A DNA stretch of 64,000 bases, from positions 2,108,001 to 2,172,000 of the forward strand of contig NZ_CP031396.1 in the NCBI RefSeq assembly GCF_003363755.1. The letters are read 5' to 3'. Position numbers and translations under genes: made by a program. Shown in pieces: positions 34,349 to 45,373 of the stretch (the first letter of the stretch is position 1; every line of letters starts with the position of its first letter). Source of the stretch: Pseudomonas protegens. Its GTDB lineage: Bacteria > Pseudomonadota > Gammaproteobacteria > Pseudomonadales > Pseudomonadaceae. A model generated the notes under the pieces. The model saw only the letters and a program-made list of their open reading frames with translations, searched no databases and had not been told where the DNA came from.

Positions 34349-35724
34349 CACGCCACCTCGATGGCGGCCATCAGACCGGTTTCCATGTGGTCGATCACGT
34401 GGCAGTGGAACATCCAGACCCCAGGGTTATCCGCCACCAGCGCCACGCGGGCACGCTCGTTCTTGCCCAGCAGGTAGGTGTCGGTGAAGTAGGGAGTGAT
34501 CTTCTTGCGGTTCGAGGCGATGACCTTGAAGCTCATGCCGTGCAAGTGGATCGGGTGTTGGTACTGAGTCATGTTCTTCAATTCGAAAATGTAGCTCTTG
34601 CCCTTTTTCAGCGTGGCAATCGGGCGGTCGGCGCAGGTCTTGTCGGTGATGTCCCAGGCCTGGCCGTTGATCTGCCACAGGCTCGGCGGCTGGCCATTGT
34701 CCACGTTCACCGAGACCGAGCCAACCCACTCGAAATTGAAGTTGAGCTTCTCGGCGTTGTCGAGATCCGGCTCGGCCACCGGGTTGGCCGGCAGGGCTGG
34801 CGGCCACTGGGTCGGCGCATCGTTGTTGGCCACCGAACGCAAGGTGCCCAGGCGCACCGGACCGTTGCGCAGGGACAGTTCCTGCCCCGCCGCCGGCGCC
34901 TTGATCGCCAGGCAGATACGCATGCCCGGCCCCAGCCAGTATTCCTTGCCCAAAGGACGCGGCTCGATGGGGTTGCCGTCCAGTGCATAGATCTGCGCTT
35001 CGACATCGGGGATGTTGATGCGGTAGGTCAGGGTGTTGTCCAGGTTGAGCAGGCGCACCCGAGTAATCTGCCCGGCCGGCAGGTCGATCACCGCCTGGGA
35101 CACGCCGTTGATGGTGGACAGGCGCCCGGCCGTGCCGCCCCGCGCCGCTTCCCGGGGGATGCTGAAGGAGACGAACGCGCCCTCTTCATCCACGTGCCAG
35201 CTTTTCAGGCTCAGGGTGCGCTCGTACTGGAATCCGGTGGGTTCGCGCTCTTCGACGATCAGCGGGCCCACCAGGCCGCGGCCCAGTTCTTCGCTGCTGT
35301 TCACATGGGGGTGATACCAGTAGCTACCGGCATCCGGTACGCGGAACTTGTAGTCGAAGTATTCGCCGGGTAGCACCGGCAGTTGCGAGACGTAAGGCAC
35401 GCCGTCCATTTCCAGGGGCAGGCGGATGCCGTGCCAGTGGATGGTGGTGGCCACGGGCAGGTGGTTGATAAAGCGCACCCGCAGCCACTCGCCCTGGCGC
35501 ACTCGCAGTTCGGTACCCGGTGCCGATGGCCCGAAAGCCCAGGCTTGGGTCTTGTGTCCTGGCACCAGTTCCACATCCAGCGGCGCAGCGATCAGTTCGT
35601 AGTCGTGGCCCGCTTCAGCGTCGGCCATTTTCCCCAGCCAGTAGCGCGAGGCGCCACCCGCTCCCACGCCCACCACTACCAGACCGGCCAGACCACCGAG
35701 TATTTTTCGACGGGTAAAGGACAT
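34348..35724 (-). CDS. Tat-exported multicopper oxidase
   Basis: A 458-residue periplasmic oxidase. The N-terminus SFTRRKILGGLAG is a Tat signal. Three cupredoxin domains are marked by the copper-ligand blocks IHWHGIRLP, YWYHPHVNSS, HPIHLHGMSF and HCHVIDHMETGLM, which together give all type 1-3 sites. Laccase-like, CueO-like or metal-resistance roles are all possible; there is no Met-rich insert as in CueO. ATG 35724 follows the frame that gives the Tat signal. Confidence 0.88.
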   Translation of the reverse strand: MSFTRRKILGGLAGLVVVGVGAGGASRYWLGKMADAEAGHDYELIAAPLDVELVPGHKTQAWAFGPSAPGTELRVRQGEWLRVRFINHLPVATTIHWHGIRLPLEMDGVPYVSQLPVLPGEYFDYKFRVPDAGSYWYHPHVNSSEELGRGLVGPLIVEEREPTGFQYERTLSLKSWHVDEEGAFVSFSIPREAARGGTAGRLSTINGVSQAVIDLPAGQITRVRLLNLDNTLTYRINIPDVEAQIYALDGNPIEPRPLGKEYWLGPGMRICLAIKAPAAGQELSLRNGPVRLGTLRSVANNDAPTQWPPALPANPVAEPDLDNAEKLNFNFEWVGSVSVNVDNGQPPSLWQINGQAWDITDKTCADRPIATLKKGKSYIFELKNMTQYQHPIHLHGMSFKVIASNRKKITPYFTDTYLLGKNERARVALVADNPGVWMFHCHVIDHMETGLMAAIEVA

Positions 35725-35890
35725 GGACTCAACTACCTCACGTATCCGCGGCGGGCCCAAGCCCGCAAAAGGCGAATACGATACACCCGCAGTTGAGAAA
35801 CAGTAAGGCCGGCGCGGCGACCGGACGCAGGCGGGACGGGGAAACGATGGGTGTTTTCGGGAGCCTGCTCCCTGGCAAGCCCGTTGCTCT

Positions 35891-35914
35891 TGCAGGAGCC
35901 GGCTTGCTGGCGAA
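35891..35914. repeat. REP half-element
   Basis: TGCAGGAGCCGGCTTGCTGG followed by CGAA, with a degenerate facing copy around 35863-35882. Confidence 0.65.
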
Positions 35915-35922
35915 CAAGCCCC

Positions 35923-36213
35923 TCAGCCCTGCAATCCCAACAGCAGATGCACCACACCACCGGCCAGGGGCATCACTGCCGGCACCCCCGCCACTCGCAG
36001 GGCGCTGCTGTCCAGCAACTGCGGATCATGCAGTTCCAGGCGCAGGCGGGTCAGGGCCAATGGTTGTTGGCTCTTGATGTTGGCGCTACCACCCAGTGCC
36101 GCCAGCATCGCGTCACTCAGAACACGGCCCTTGGCCTGGGGGGCCTTCGGCTGATCAGGGATCAGGTCTGGAGTCAGGGCCTTCCAGAACGCCCGTTGCA
36201 ATTTCTCGAACAT
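35923..36213 (-). CDS. PTS EIIB-like protein lacking the phosphorylation cysteine
   Basis: A 96-residue protein with the fold signature of glucose/trehalose-family EIIB domains: LGGSANI (residues 40-46), TRLRLEL (55-61), then DSSALRVAGVPAVMPLAGGVVHLLLG. In active EIIB domains the phospho-accepting Cys precedes TRLR (as in AHCVTRLR of TreB nearby). Here the segment reads QPLALTRLR, and the whole protein has no cysteine at all. It cannot therefore carry phosphate in the standard way. It starts 2 bases after the EIIA-HPr-EI stop, so it is produced together with that phosphotransferase. A regulatory or structural role is more likely than phosphotransfer; a degraded remnant is also possible, though the frame is intact. 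Confidence 0.8.
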   Translation of the reverse strand: MFEKLQRAFWKALTPDLIPDQPKAPQAKGRVLSDAMLAALGGSANIKSQQPLALTRLRLELHDPQLLDSSALRVAGVPAVMPLAGGVVHLLLGLQG

Positions 36214-36215
36214 CT

Positions 36216-38753
36216 TCAGTTCTCCAGAACCAGTGAGTCGGCGGCGACTTGCTGCCGTTGCAGGCATTCACGTACCTGAACCGCGTCTTCCAGATCGATG
36301 ATCCGCGCTGCCAAGGCCTGGCACTCGCTCAGATCCAACTCCCGTACCCGGGCCTTGATGGCGGGAATCAACGGCACGCTCACCGACAGCTCGTCTACTC
36401 CCAGGCCCAGCAACAGCGGCACCGCCAGGGTCTCGGAAGCCAGTGCACCGCAGACGCCGACCCACTTGCCGTGGGCATGGGCGGCCTGCACCGTGCGCGC
36501 GATCAGGCGCAGCACTGACGGATGGAAGCTGTCGGCCTGACTGGCCAGGCGCGGATGATCACGGTCCATGGCCAGGGTGTACTGGGTCAGGTCGTTGGTG
36601 CCGATGGAGAAGAAATCCACCTCCGGGGCAAAACGATCCGCCATCAAGGCCGCCGAAGGCACCTCGATCATGATCCCCAGCTTGGGCCGCTCCGCCAGGC
36701 CCAGGGCCCGGACCTCGTCATCGAGCAATTGGCGCGCCTGACGCAGCTCCGCCAGCTGGCTGACCATCGGCAACATGATGTGCAGGCGGGCCTGCCCGGC
36801 GCTGGCGAGCATCGCCCGGAACTGCTCGCGCAGCAGTTCGGGACGCTCCAGGCACAGGCGGATACCCCGCAGGCCGAGAAAAGGGTTGGCTTCGCTGTCC
36901 ATGGGCACATAGGCCAGGGGCTTGTCGCCGCCCACGTCCAGGGTCCGCACCACCAGATTGCGCGTCGGCCCCAGGGCCTGGGCAATGGCCAGATAGGTTT
37001 CGGCCTGCTCCTCGGGGCTCGGGGCGTGGCTGCGGTCCTGGTAGAGGAACTCCGAACGCAACAGGCCCACGCCTTCACCGCCCAGGCTCATGGCCTGCTC
37101 GGCCTCCGCCAGAGAGGCAATGTTGGCCGTGACCTCCAGATGATGACCATCGCGGGTCACCGCCGGTTGCGCGGCCTGGGCCAGGTCCTGACGCTGGCGC
37201 AGGCGTTGCTGCTGACGCAGGGACTCCAGTTGCTGCAGACGCTGAGGGTCCGGGTCCGTATGCAGTTCGCCGCGATCGGCATCCAGCAGAACCCGGGTGC
37301 CGTTGGCCAGGGACAGGACCCGGGACGACAGGCCACAGATCGCCGGCAGGCCCAGGGCCCGGGCGAGGATCGCCACGTGGCTGGTGGCGCCGCCGCCAAC
37401 GGTGGCAAACCCCAGCACCTTGGCCGTGTCCAGGCTGGCGGTCTGCGAGGGGGTCAGTTGCTCGGCAATCAGAATGGCCTGATCCGGCAAGCTCAGGGCA
37501 TGCTCTTGCACCCCGAGCATCCGCTTGAGCACCCGTTGGCCGACGTCCGCCAGATCCACCGCGCGCTCAGCCAACAGCGTACTGCCCAGGCCCTTGAACA
37601 GCTCGGCGGTGGCCTCGATGGCACGGTTCCAGGCAAAGGCAGCGCTCTTGCCGGTGACGATCAGGGCCTCGGCCTGCTGCAACAGACTCGGATCGTCGAG
37701 GAGCTCCTGGTGGGCCCGAAAGATTTCCTGCTGCGCGCCACCCCGGGCATTGTCCCGCAGCTGTTGCAGGTCCCGGACCGCCTCCCGCAAGGCCCGCTCA
37801 AGCACTTCGCGCTCTTGCTGCGGGTTCACCGCCCACTCCTTTATCTGCAGGCGCTGTTCAGCCACCTGCAGCACCTGGCCGACCGCCGAACCCGGTGACG
37901 CACAGACTCCCCGCAGAACCGTCTCCAACGACTCATCCCGCGCCGCTAGCGGCGCAAGACTCGGCGCCGCAGCACTGACTTTCTCGCCACAACCCGAGGC
38001 CAACAGCTCCACCAGAACCTGGAGCGCCCGCTCGGCATCCGCACCTGCGGCACTGACCTGCAAGACATCGCCCTGCACCGCCTGCAAGGCCATGATCGAC
38101 ACCAGGGACTTGGCATTGGCCGAGTCCTGGCGCCGGTGCAGGCAGATGTTCGCGGCAAAGCCCTTGGCGGCCTGGGCAAGCAAAGCCGCCGGGCGCGCAT
38201 GCAGGCCCTGGGGGTTGCCGAGGATCAGCGGTTTGGAAAACAGCGCCTCAGCTTCAGCGTCCTCGGCCTTGGCACCTTCCTCTGCGGAGGTGGGCTCGAT
38301 CTGCAACACCGGCTGTCCCAGCTCCACCAGCAGGCTGCCGGACACCACCCCCGTCACCGCCTCGCCACTGACCACCAGCATCAGGGTCAACAGGCTACGG
38401 GCATGCAGGGCCAGGTAGTCGGCGTCGAACTCGATCAGCGGCTGGCCAGCCGTGACTTGCTGACCTTCCTCGATCAGGCAGGTGAAGCCCTTGCCCGCCA
38501 GGTTCACCGTGTCCAGCCCGATGTGCATCAGCACCTGCTGGCCCTGCTCGCCGGTGATGCTCAGCGCATGGCCGCTGCGCTGCAGGTTGCTGACCACCCC
38601 GGACAGCGGTGCGCAGAGGGATTGGGAAGTCGGGTCGATGCACAGCCCGTCACCGATCACCCGGCTGGAAAACACCGGGTCCGGGACCTGCTCCAGGGGC
38701 AGCAGCACCCCGGACAGGGGCGCGAGCAATTGCAAGGGTTGGGTTATGGCCAT
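36216..38753 (-). CDS. PTS fusion EIIA-HPr-EI (PEP-protein phosphotransferase)
   Basis: An 845-residue fusion. Residues 1-150 are an EIIA-Glc-type domain (H77 in QVLMHIGLDTVNL), 170-255 an HPr domain (H185 in NPQGLHARPAALL) and 280-840 enzyme I (H459 in GGGATSHVAILARALG, PEP-binding GEGVGLLRSEFLYQD and SIGTNDLTQY, active Cys in GVCGALASE). It takes phosphate from PEP and passes it internally to its own EIIA and then to a membrane EIIB, here probably TreB, which has no EIIA of its own. ATG 38753 has an AGGTGA site and begins right at the EIIA domain. Confidence 0.92.
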   Translation of the reverse strand: MAITQPLQLLAPLSGVLLPLEQVPDPVFSSRVIGDGLCIDPTSQSLCAPLSGVVSNLQRSGHALSITGEQGQQVLMHIGLDTVNLAGKGFTCLIEEGQQVTAGQPLIEFDADYLALHARSLLTLMLVVSGEAVTGVVSGSLLVELGQPVLQIEPTSAEEGAKAEDAEAEALFSKPLILGNPQGLHARPAALLAQAAKGFAANICLHRRQDSANAKSLVSIMALQAVQGDVLQVSAAGADAERALQVLVELLASGCGEKVSAAAPSLAPLAARDESLETVLRGVCASPGSAVGQVLQVAEQRLQIKEWAVNPQQEREVLERALREAVRDLQQLRDNARGGAQQEIFRAHQELLDDPSLLQQAEALIVTGKSAAFAWNRAIEATAELFKGLGSTLLAERAVDLADVGQRVLKRMLGVQEHALSLPDQAILIAEQLTPSQTASLDTAKVLGFATVGGGATSHVAILARALGLPAICGLSSRVLSLANGTRVLLDADRGELHTDPDPQRLQQLESLRQQQRLRQRQDLAQAAQPAVTRDGHHLEVTANIASLAEAEQAMSLGGEGVGLLRSEFLYQDRSHAPSPEEQAETYLAIAQALGPTRNLVVRTLDVGGDKPLAYVPMDSEANPFLGLRGIRLCLERPELLREQFRAMLASAGQARLHIMLPMVSQLAELRQARQLLDDEVRALGLAERPKLGIMIEVPSAALMADRFAPEVDFFSIGTNDLTQYTLAMDRDHPRLASQADSFHPSVLRLIARTVQAAHAHGKWVGVCGALASETLAVPLLLGLGVDELSVSVPLIPAIKARVRELDLSECQALAARIIDLEDAVQVRECLQRQQVAADSLVLEN

Positions 38754-38813
38754 GACGTCACCTGCTAATGATTCCTTGAAATGCCGATGGAGCGCGAGCC
38801 CCGACAGCATCGC

Positions 38814-41794
<2,981 letters not shown>

Positions 41795-41822
41795 GGGGGA
41801 ATCCTTTGGAAAGTGCGAGGAC

Positions 41823-41848
41823 ATTCGCCGGCGAGCCGGCGCCTACAG
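41823..41848. repeat. REP half-element between treB and treC
   Basis: ATTCGCCGGCGAGCCGGCGCC then TACAGG, a single diverged REP in the treB-treC gap. Confidence 0.7.
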
Positions 41849-41854
41849 GGCGGG

Positions 41855-43297
41855 TCAGGCCACGCGATAGCCGGGCCGGATGATCTTCAGGCTCAGGCCG
41901 CAGGTCAGGACAAAAGGCACCACCAGGGCGATGACCATGCCAATCACGAACGTCGGGATGTACTGGGGAATGATCGAGATGAACCCCGGCAGCCCACCGA
42001 CACCGATGGCCGAGGCCTGGACCTTGTTCAGCGAGAGAAAGATGCTGCCCAGGGCCGAGCCGATCAGCGCGGCGTAGAAGGGAAACTTGTAGCGCAGGTT
42101 GACGCCGAACATCGCCGGCTCGGTGATGCCGAAGTAGGCGGAAATCGCCGAGGTCGAGGCCATGCTGCGATCACGAGCGTTGCGGCTCATGGTGAACACC
42201 GCCAGGGCCGCGCTGCCTTGGGCCAGGTTGGACATGACGATCATCGGCCAGATAAAAGTGCCGCCCTGGGTGGCGATCAGTTGCAGGTCGACGGCCAGGA
42301 ACATGTGGTGCATGCCAGTGATCACCAGCGGTGCGTAGAGCAGACCGAAGATGGCGCCGCCGAGCATGGGCGCCAGTTCGAACAGGGTGACCACGCCTTC
42401 GGTGATCAGAATCCCCAAGTGCCGGGTCACCGGACCGATGATCGCCAGAGCCAGCACGCCGGTGACCACGATGGTGGTGATGGGTACCACCAGCAGGGTG
42501 ATGGCGTTGGGCACCCGGGCGCGCAGCCATTTTTCGATCACGCTCATCACATAGGCCGCCAAAAGGATCGGCAGGATCTGCCCCTGGTAGCCGACCTTCT
42601 CGATCTGGAACAGACCGAAGATGTCGAAGTACGGCAGGCTCTGGCCGTCCAACCCGGCCACGGCCTTGCCATAGTTCCAGGCATTGAGCAGGTCCGGGTG
42701 GACCAGCATCAGCCCCAGGACAATGCCGAGGATCTCGCTGCCGCCAAAGCGCTTGGCCGCCGACCAGCCCACCAGGGCCGGGAGGAACACAAAGGAAGTG
42801 TTGGCCATCAGGTTGATCAGGCTCCAGAGCCCATCCAGCCCCGGGTACGCCTCAAGCAGGGTCTTGCCCTCGATGAACATGCCCTTGGCCCCCAGCAGGT
42901 TGTTCACCCCCATCAGCAGGCCGGCGATGATCAGCGCCGGCAGGATGGGCATGAACACATCGGAGAACACCCGCACCAGACGCTGCATGGCGTTGGTCTT
43001 TTCCGCGCCCTTCTGCTTCACGTCGGCAATGGTGGAAACCGCGAGCCCCGTCTGCTCACGCAGGGCCGCGTAGACCTTCTCTACCTCGCCAGGGCCGATC
43101 ACCACCTGGAACAGGCCACCGGTGAAGAACGAGCCCTTGACCAGATCGATCTGGTTGAGGGTGGCGCTGTCGACCAGGCTCGGGTCCTTGAGGGCCAGGC
43201 GCAGGCGGGTCACGCAGTGGGCTGCCTGTTCGAGGTTGTCGGCGCCACCGAGGCTGTGCAGCAACTCGCTGGCGATCGTTGAATAGTCGTGGCTCAT
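41855..43297 (-). CDS. treB: PTS trehalose-specific EIIBC component
   Basis: A 480-residue membrane transporter that imports trehalose as trehalose-6-phosphate. The N-terminal EIIB domain has LGGADNLEQAAHCVTRLRL with the phospho-Cys at residue 28; a Lys-rich linker near 105 leads to an EIIC domain with about ten helices (DVFMPILPALIIAGLLMG..., GITEPAMFGVNLRYKFPF). It lacks an EIIA, which the EIIA-HPr-EI fusion can supply. Expression is divergent from treR with twin operators between. Confidence 0.94.
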   Translation of the reverse strand: MSHDYSTIASELLHSLGGADNLEQAAHCVTRLRLALKDPSLVDSATLNQIDLVKGSFFTGGLFQVVIGPGEVEKVYAALREQTGLAVSTIADVKQKGAEKTNAMQRLVRVFSDVFMPILPALIIAGLLMGVNNLLGAKGMFIEGKTLLEAYPGLDGLWSLINLMANTSFVFLPALVGWSAAKRFGGSEILGIVLGLMLVHPDLLNAWNYGKAVAGLDGQSLPYFDIFGLFQIEKVGYQGQILPILLAAYVMSVIEKWLRARVPNAITLLVVPITTIVVTGVLALAIIGPVTRHLGILITEGVVTLFELAPMLGGAIFGLLYAPLVITGMHHMFLAVDLQLIATQGGTFIWPMIVMSNLAQGSAALAVFTMSRNARDRSMASTSAISAYFGITEPAMFGVNLRYKFPFYAALIGSALGSIFLSLNKVQASAIGVGGLPGFISIIPQYIPTFVIGMVIALVVPFVLTCGLSLKIIRPGYRVA

Positions 43298-43320
43298 GCT
43301 TGTTCTTCCACCTGAGATTT

Positions 43321-43328
43321 TTGTTATT
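43321..43328 (-). promoter_or_regulatory. Candidate Crc/Hfq motif in the treB leader
   Basis: AATAACAA on the minus strand, 24 bases upstream of the treB start and downstream of the TreR operators, matches AANAANAA. Confidence 0.42.
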
Positions 43329-43351
43329 GGCAGCACGCCGAGGGGCAAATT

Positions 43352-43393
43352 ACTCGTCTGTACGAGTTAAATCAATAACTCGTACAGACGAGT
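43352..43393. promoter_or_regulatory. Twin TreR operators, mirror-image pair
   Basis: ACTCGTCTGTACGAGT (43352-43367) and ACTCGTACAGACGAGT (43378-43393) are exact reverse complements 10 bases apart; each is itself an imperfect palindrome (ACTCGT...ACGAGT). They lie between divergent treB and treR. Dimeric GntR/UTRA regulators bind such sites, so TreR is the obvious candidate. Confidence 0.82.
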
Positions 43394-43527
43394 TTGAAAT
43401 TTTCTTCCGGCGTGGCCCTGCCCCATGCTTTTTCCACCCGCTAAAGCATCACCAGGGCGCATGGACAAATGCCCCGTCCAGCCCTTAAGGTGCCTGCCTT
43501 GAGCACAGTCCGGCACAGAGCCATCCC

Positions 43528-44232
43528 ATGAGCAAATACAACCAGATCTACAGCGATCTGCTTGCCAGCATCACCACCGAACGTCTTGAGCGTGGCGCCC
43601 GCCTGCCTTCGGAAAGCGAACTGATGGACAGCTACCAGGCCAGTCGCGGCACCGTGCGCAAGGCCATCGAACTGCTGCAGGAGCGCGGTTTCGCGCAGAA
43701 GATCCACGGCAAGGGCACCTTCGTGCTCTCGCCCAATCCCATCGAGTTCCAGCTGGGCGGCATCGTCAGCTTCCAGGAAACCTATCCACGCCTGGGGGAT
43801 GACGTCAGCACCGAGGTGGTGGAGTTCAGCCAGTTCCCCCTGCAAGGCGCCCTGCGCAACCATCTGCAGGCGCAAGAAGGCAGCCTGATCACACGGATCA
43901 AGCGCGTGCGGCGAATCGACGGCAAGCGGGTGATTCTCGACATCAACCATTTTGTCGCCGAGCTGATTCCGGGGCTGGACCGGCAGATCGCCGAGCATTC
44001 GATCTACGCCTACATCGAACAGACCCTGCAACTGAACATCAGCTATGCCCAGCGCACCATCGAGGCCAGCCCGCGGAGCAAGGACGATCAGCAACTGCTC
44101 GACCTGGACGGCCAGAGCCATGTGATCGTGGTCAGCAACCAGACCTTTCTCCAGGACGGACGGCAGTTCGAGTACACCGAATCACGGCACACCCTGGACA
44201 AGTTCTACTTCTCCGACGTGGCCCGGCGCTAA
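43528..44232 (+). CDS. treR: Trehalose operon repressor, GntR/UTRA family
   Basis: A 234-residue regulator: GntR winged helix (residues 5-68, PSESELMDSYQASRGTVRKA and GKGTFVLS) and a UTRA ligand domain (about 90-230, SLITRIKRVRRIDGKRVILDINHFV, FEYTESRHTLDKFYF). In relatives trehalose-6-phosphate releases the repressor. It is divergent from treB and would act at the twin operators in the gap. Its motifs and position agree with a TreR of the Bacillus/Pseudomonas type rather than the LacI-type TreR of E. coli. Confidence 0.92.
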   Translation: MSKYNQIYSDLLASITTERLERGARLPSESELMDSYQASRGTVRKAIELLQERGFAQKIHGKGTFVLSPNPIEFQLGGIVSFQETYPRLGDDVSTEVVEFSQFPLQGALRNHLQAQEGSLITRIKRVRRIDGKRVILDINHFVAELIPGLDRQIAEHSIYAYIEQTLQLNISYAQRTIEASPRSKDDQQLLDLDGQSHVIVVSNQTFLQDGRQFEYTESRHTLDKFYFSDVARR

Positions 44233-44243
44233 GCCCTACCCCG

Positions 44244-44765
44244 TCAGCCCAACAGAGCCACCAGTTCACCGCTGAGGGGACCGACGCGCTTCGACTCCTT
44301 GGCGGTGTTCACCTGCTGTGCCACCCGTGCCACCTCGATCACCGGGTGCTTGAGAGGGTAACCGCCCTTGCTGTCCAGCCAGCTCAGAACCTCCGCCAGA
44401 TGCCACAGCGAGGTGCTGCCCTCATGGATCGCCAGGGGAAAACTGTCAGCGTGGCCGAGCATCAGCTTGCGCATGTTCTGCCGGGACACGCCGACGATCT
44501 CGGCGATCTCGCTGAGGCCGACAAAGTCCGGGCAGGCCTCCACCAGCCGCGCCTCGGGGATGATGCGCTTGATATCCCCCAGGGCACTGAGCAGCGCCGC
44601 TTCGGCGCTCTCGGCCTCGCGACTGAACTCCAGGGCCAGGCGCCCGGCCAGACCGGTGCCCACCAGGGCGTCGGTGCAGCCCGCCGCACCGAGGCGCTCC
44701 ACCAGTTGCAGCGGATCGCAGCCCTCCAGCGGCAGCAGATAGTTGAGGGTGAACAGGTACTCCAT
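44244..44765 (-). CDS. Helix-turn-helix protein, probable antitoxin-like partner
   Basis: A 173-residue protein with an N-terminal domain of about 80 residues (MEYLFTLNYLL..., LVERLGAAGCTDALVGTGLA, EAESAEAALLSALGDI) that I cannot name. A DNA-binding helix-turn-helix follows near residues 84-102 (LSEIAEIVGVSRQNMRKLM) and an aromatic tail (STSLWHLAEVLSWLDS). It begins 5 bases after the upstream small gene, with the CAGGAG site inside that gene, so the pair is translated together. Order (toxin-like gene first, HTH second) and a palindrome upstream recall HicAB-type units. It could also be an ordinary regulator. Confidence 0.72.
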   Translation of the reverse strand: MEYLFTLNYLLPLEGCDPLQLVERLGAAGCTDALVGTGLAGRLALEFSREAESAEAALLSALGDIKRIIPEARLVEACPDFVGLSEIAEIVGVSRQNMRKLMLGHADSFPLAIHEGSTSLWHLAEVLSWLDSKGGYPLKHPVIEVARVAQQVNTAKESKRVGPLSGELVALLG

Positions 44766-44770
44766 GGTGC

Positions 44771-45049
44771 TTACTCCTGACGGGCTGCCGGCGCCTTGGC
44801 CCCACGCAGCTGATTCACAGTGCAGCTGTCGATCACCCGGCATAGCGCCCGGGCGTGCTGGGTCGGGTTCTTCGGCGTACGCCAGACACTGGTGATGCAG
44901 AACTCGCCGCAGCGGCACACTTCGTTGTTATACGGGCAGTAGATCCGCCCCCACGCATGGCCTGCACCGACCTCGATTCGCCAGCCCTGCCATTCGGCGT
45001 AGCGCAGAGCCATTTCAATGTCCTTCTTGGGATGAGTTGCACGAGCCAT
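44771..45049 (-). CDS. Small HicA-like protein, possible toxin
   Basis: A 92-residue basic protein. Its layout (KKDIEMALRYAEWQGWRIEV, then GAGHAWGRIYCP, then NPTQHARALCRVIDSC) recalls HicA RNases, which have a short dsRBD-like fold with a GSHh..P core. Here a GHAWGRIYCP block holds the His, followed by a Cys-rich NNEVCRCGEFC segment not usual in HicA. There is no transmembrane segment. The HTH gene follows by 5 bases. An 18-base palindrome lies 31 bases upstream of the start. The HicA relation is a shape-level guess, not proven. Confidence 0.68.
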   Translation of the reverse strand: MARATHPKKDIEMALRYAEWQGWRIEVGAGHAWGRIYCPYNNEVCRCGEFCITSVWRTPKNPTQHARALCRVIDSCTVNQLRGAKAPAARQE

Positions 45050-45079
45050 CCATAGCCTCCAGTATCGCCAGTCATGCAG

Positions 45080-45097
45080 GGTTGTCAACTGACAACC
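45080..45097. promoter_or_regulatory. Perfect palindrome upstream of the two-gene cassette
   Basis: GGTTGTCAACTGACAACC is an uninterrupted 8+2+8 palindrome, 31 bases before the small gene. It is the natural site for autorepression by the HTH protein (inference). Confidence 0.72.
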
Positions 45098-45373
45098 TTG
45101 TGCAATCCGATCAAACCCGCGCCACGAACAAGCCGCAGCAAAAACAGCGGGGGGAGACCCAAGGGTAGAGAGAAGCCCGGGGCAGAGCGCCGAACATGTC
45201 TTACGTGATATTGCCGGAAGGTGAAAAAGCAGCGTTTCTAAAGGTTCTGCAACACAAATGCCGATGTGTAACGGATTCAATCTCCGCAGAAACGACAATG
45301 GCGATCGATCCCCGAAGGTCCCGATCGCCATTGGTTAAAGCCAGTGGATCAAGCGCCGATCACTCGGCCCCGA
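45098..45373. other. Intergenic region between the cassette and guaA
   Basis: It holds the guaA terminator near its right end. A 75-residue frame from 45196 lacks a ribosome site and runs into guaA antisense, so it is not called. Nothing else was recognised. Confidence 0.6.
45296..45333 (-). terminator. Terminator downstream of guaA
   Basis: A perfect 12-bp stem, CAATGGCGATCG with CGATCGCCATTG around a 14-base loop, ends in TCGTTT on the minus strand. Confidence 0.7.
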
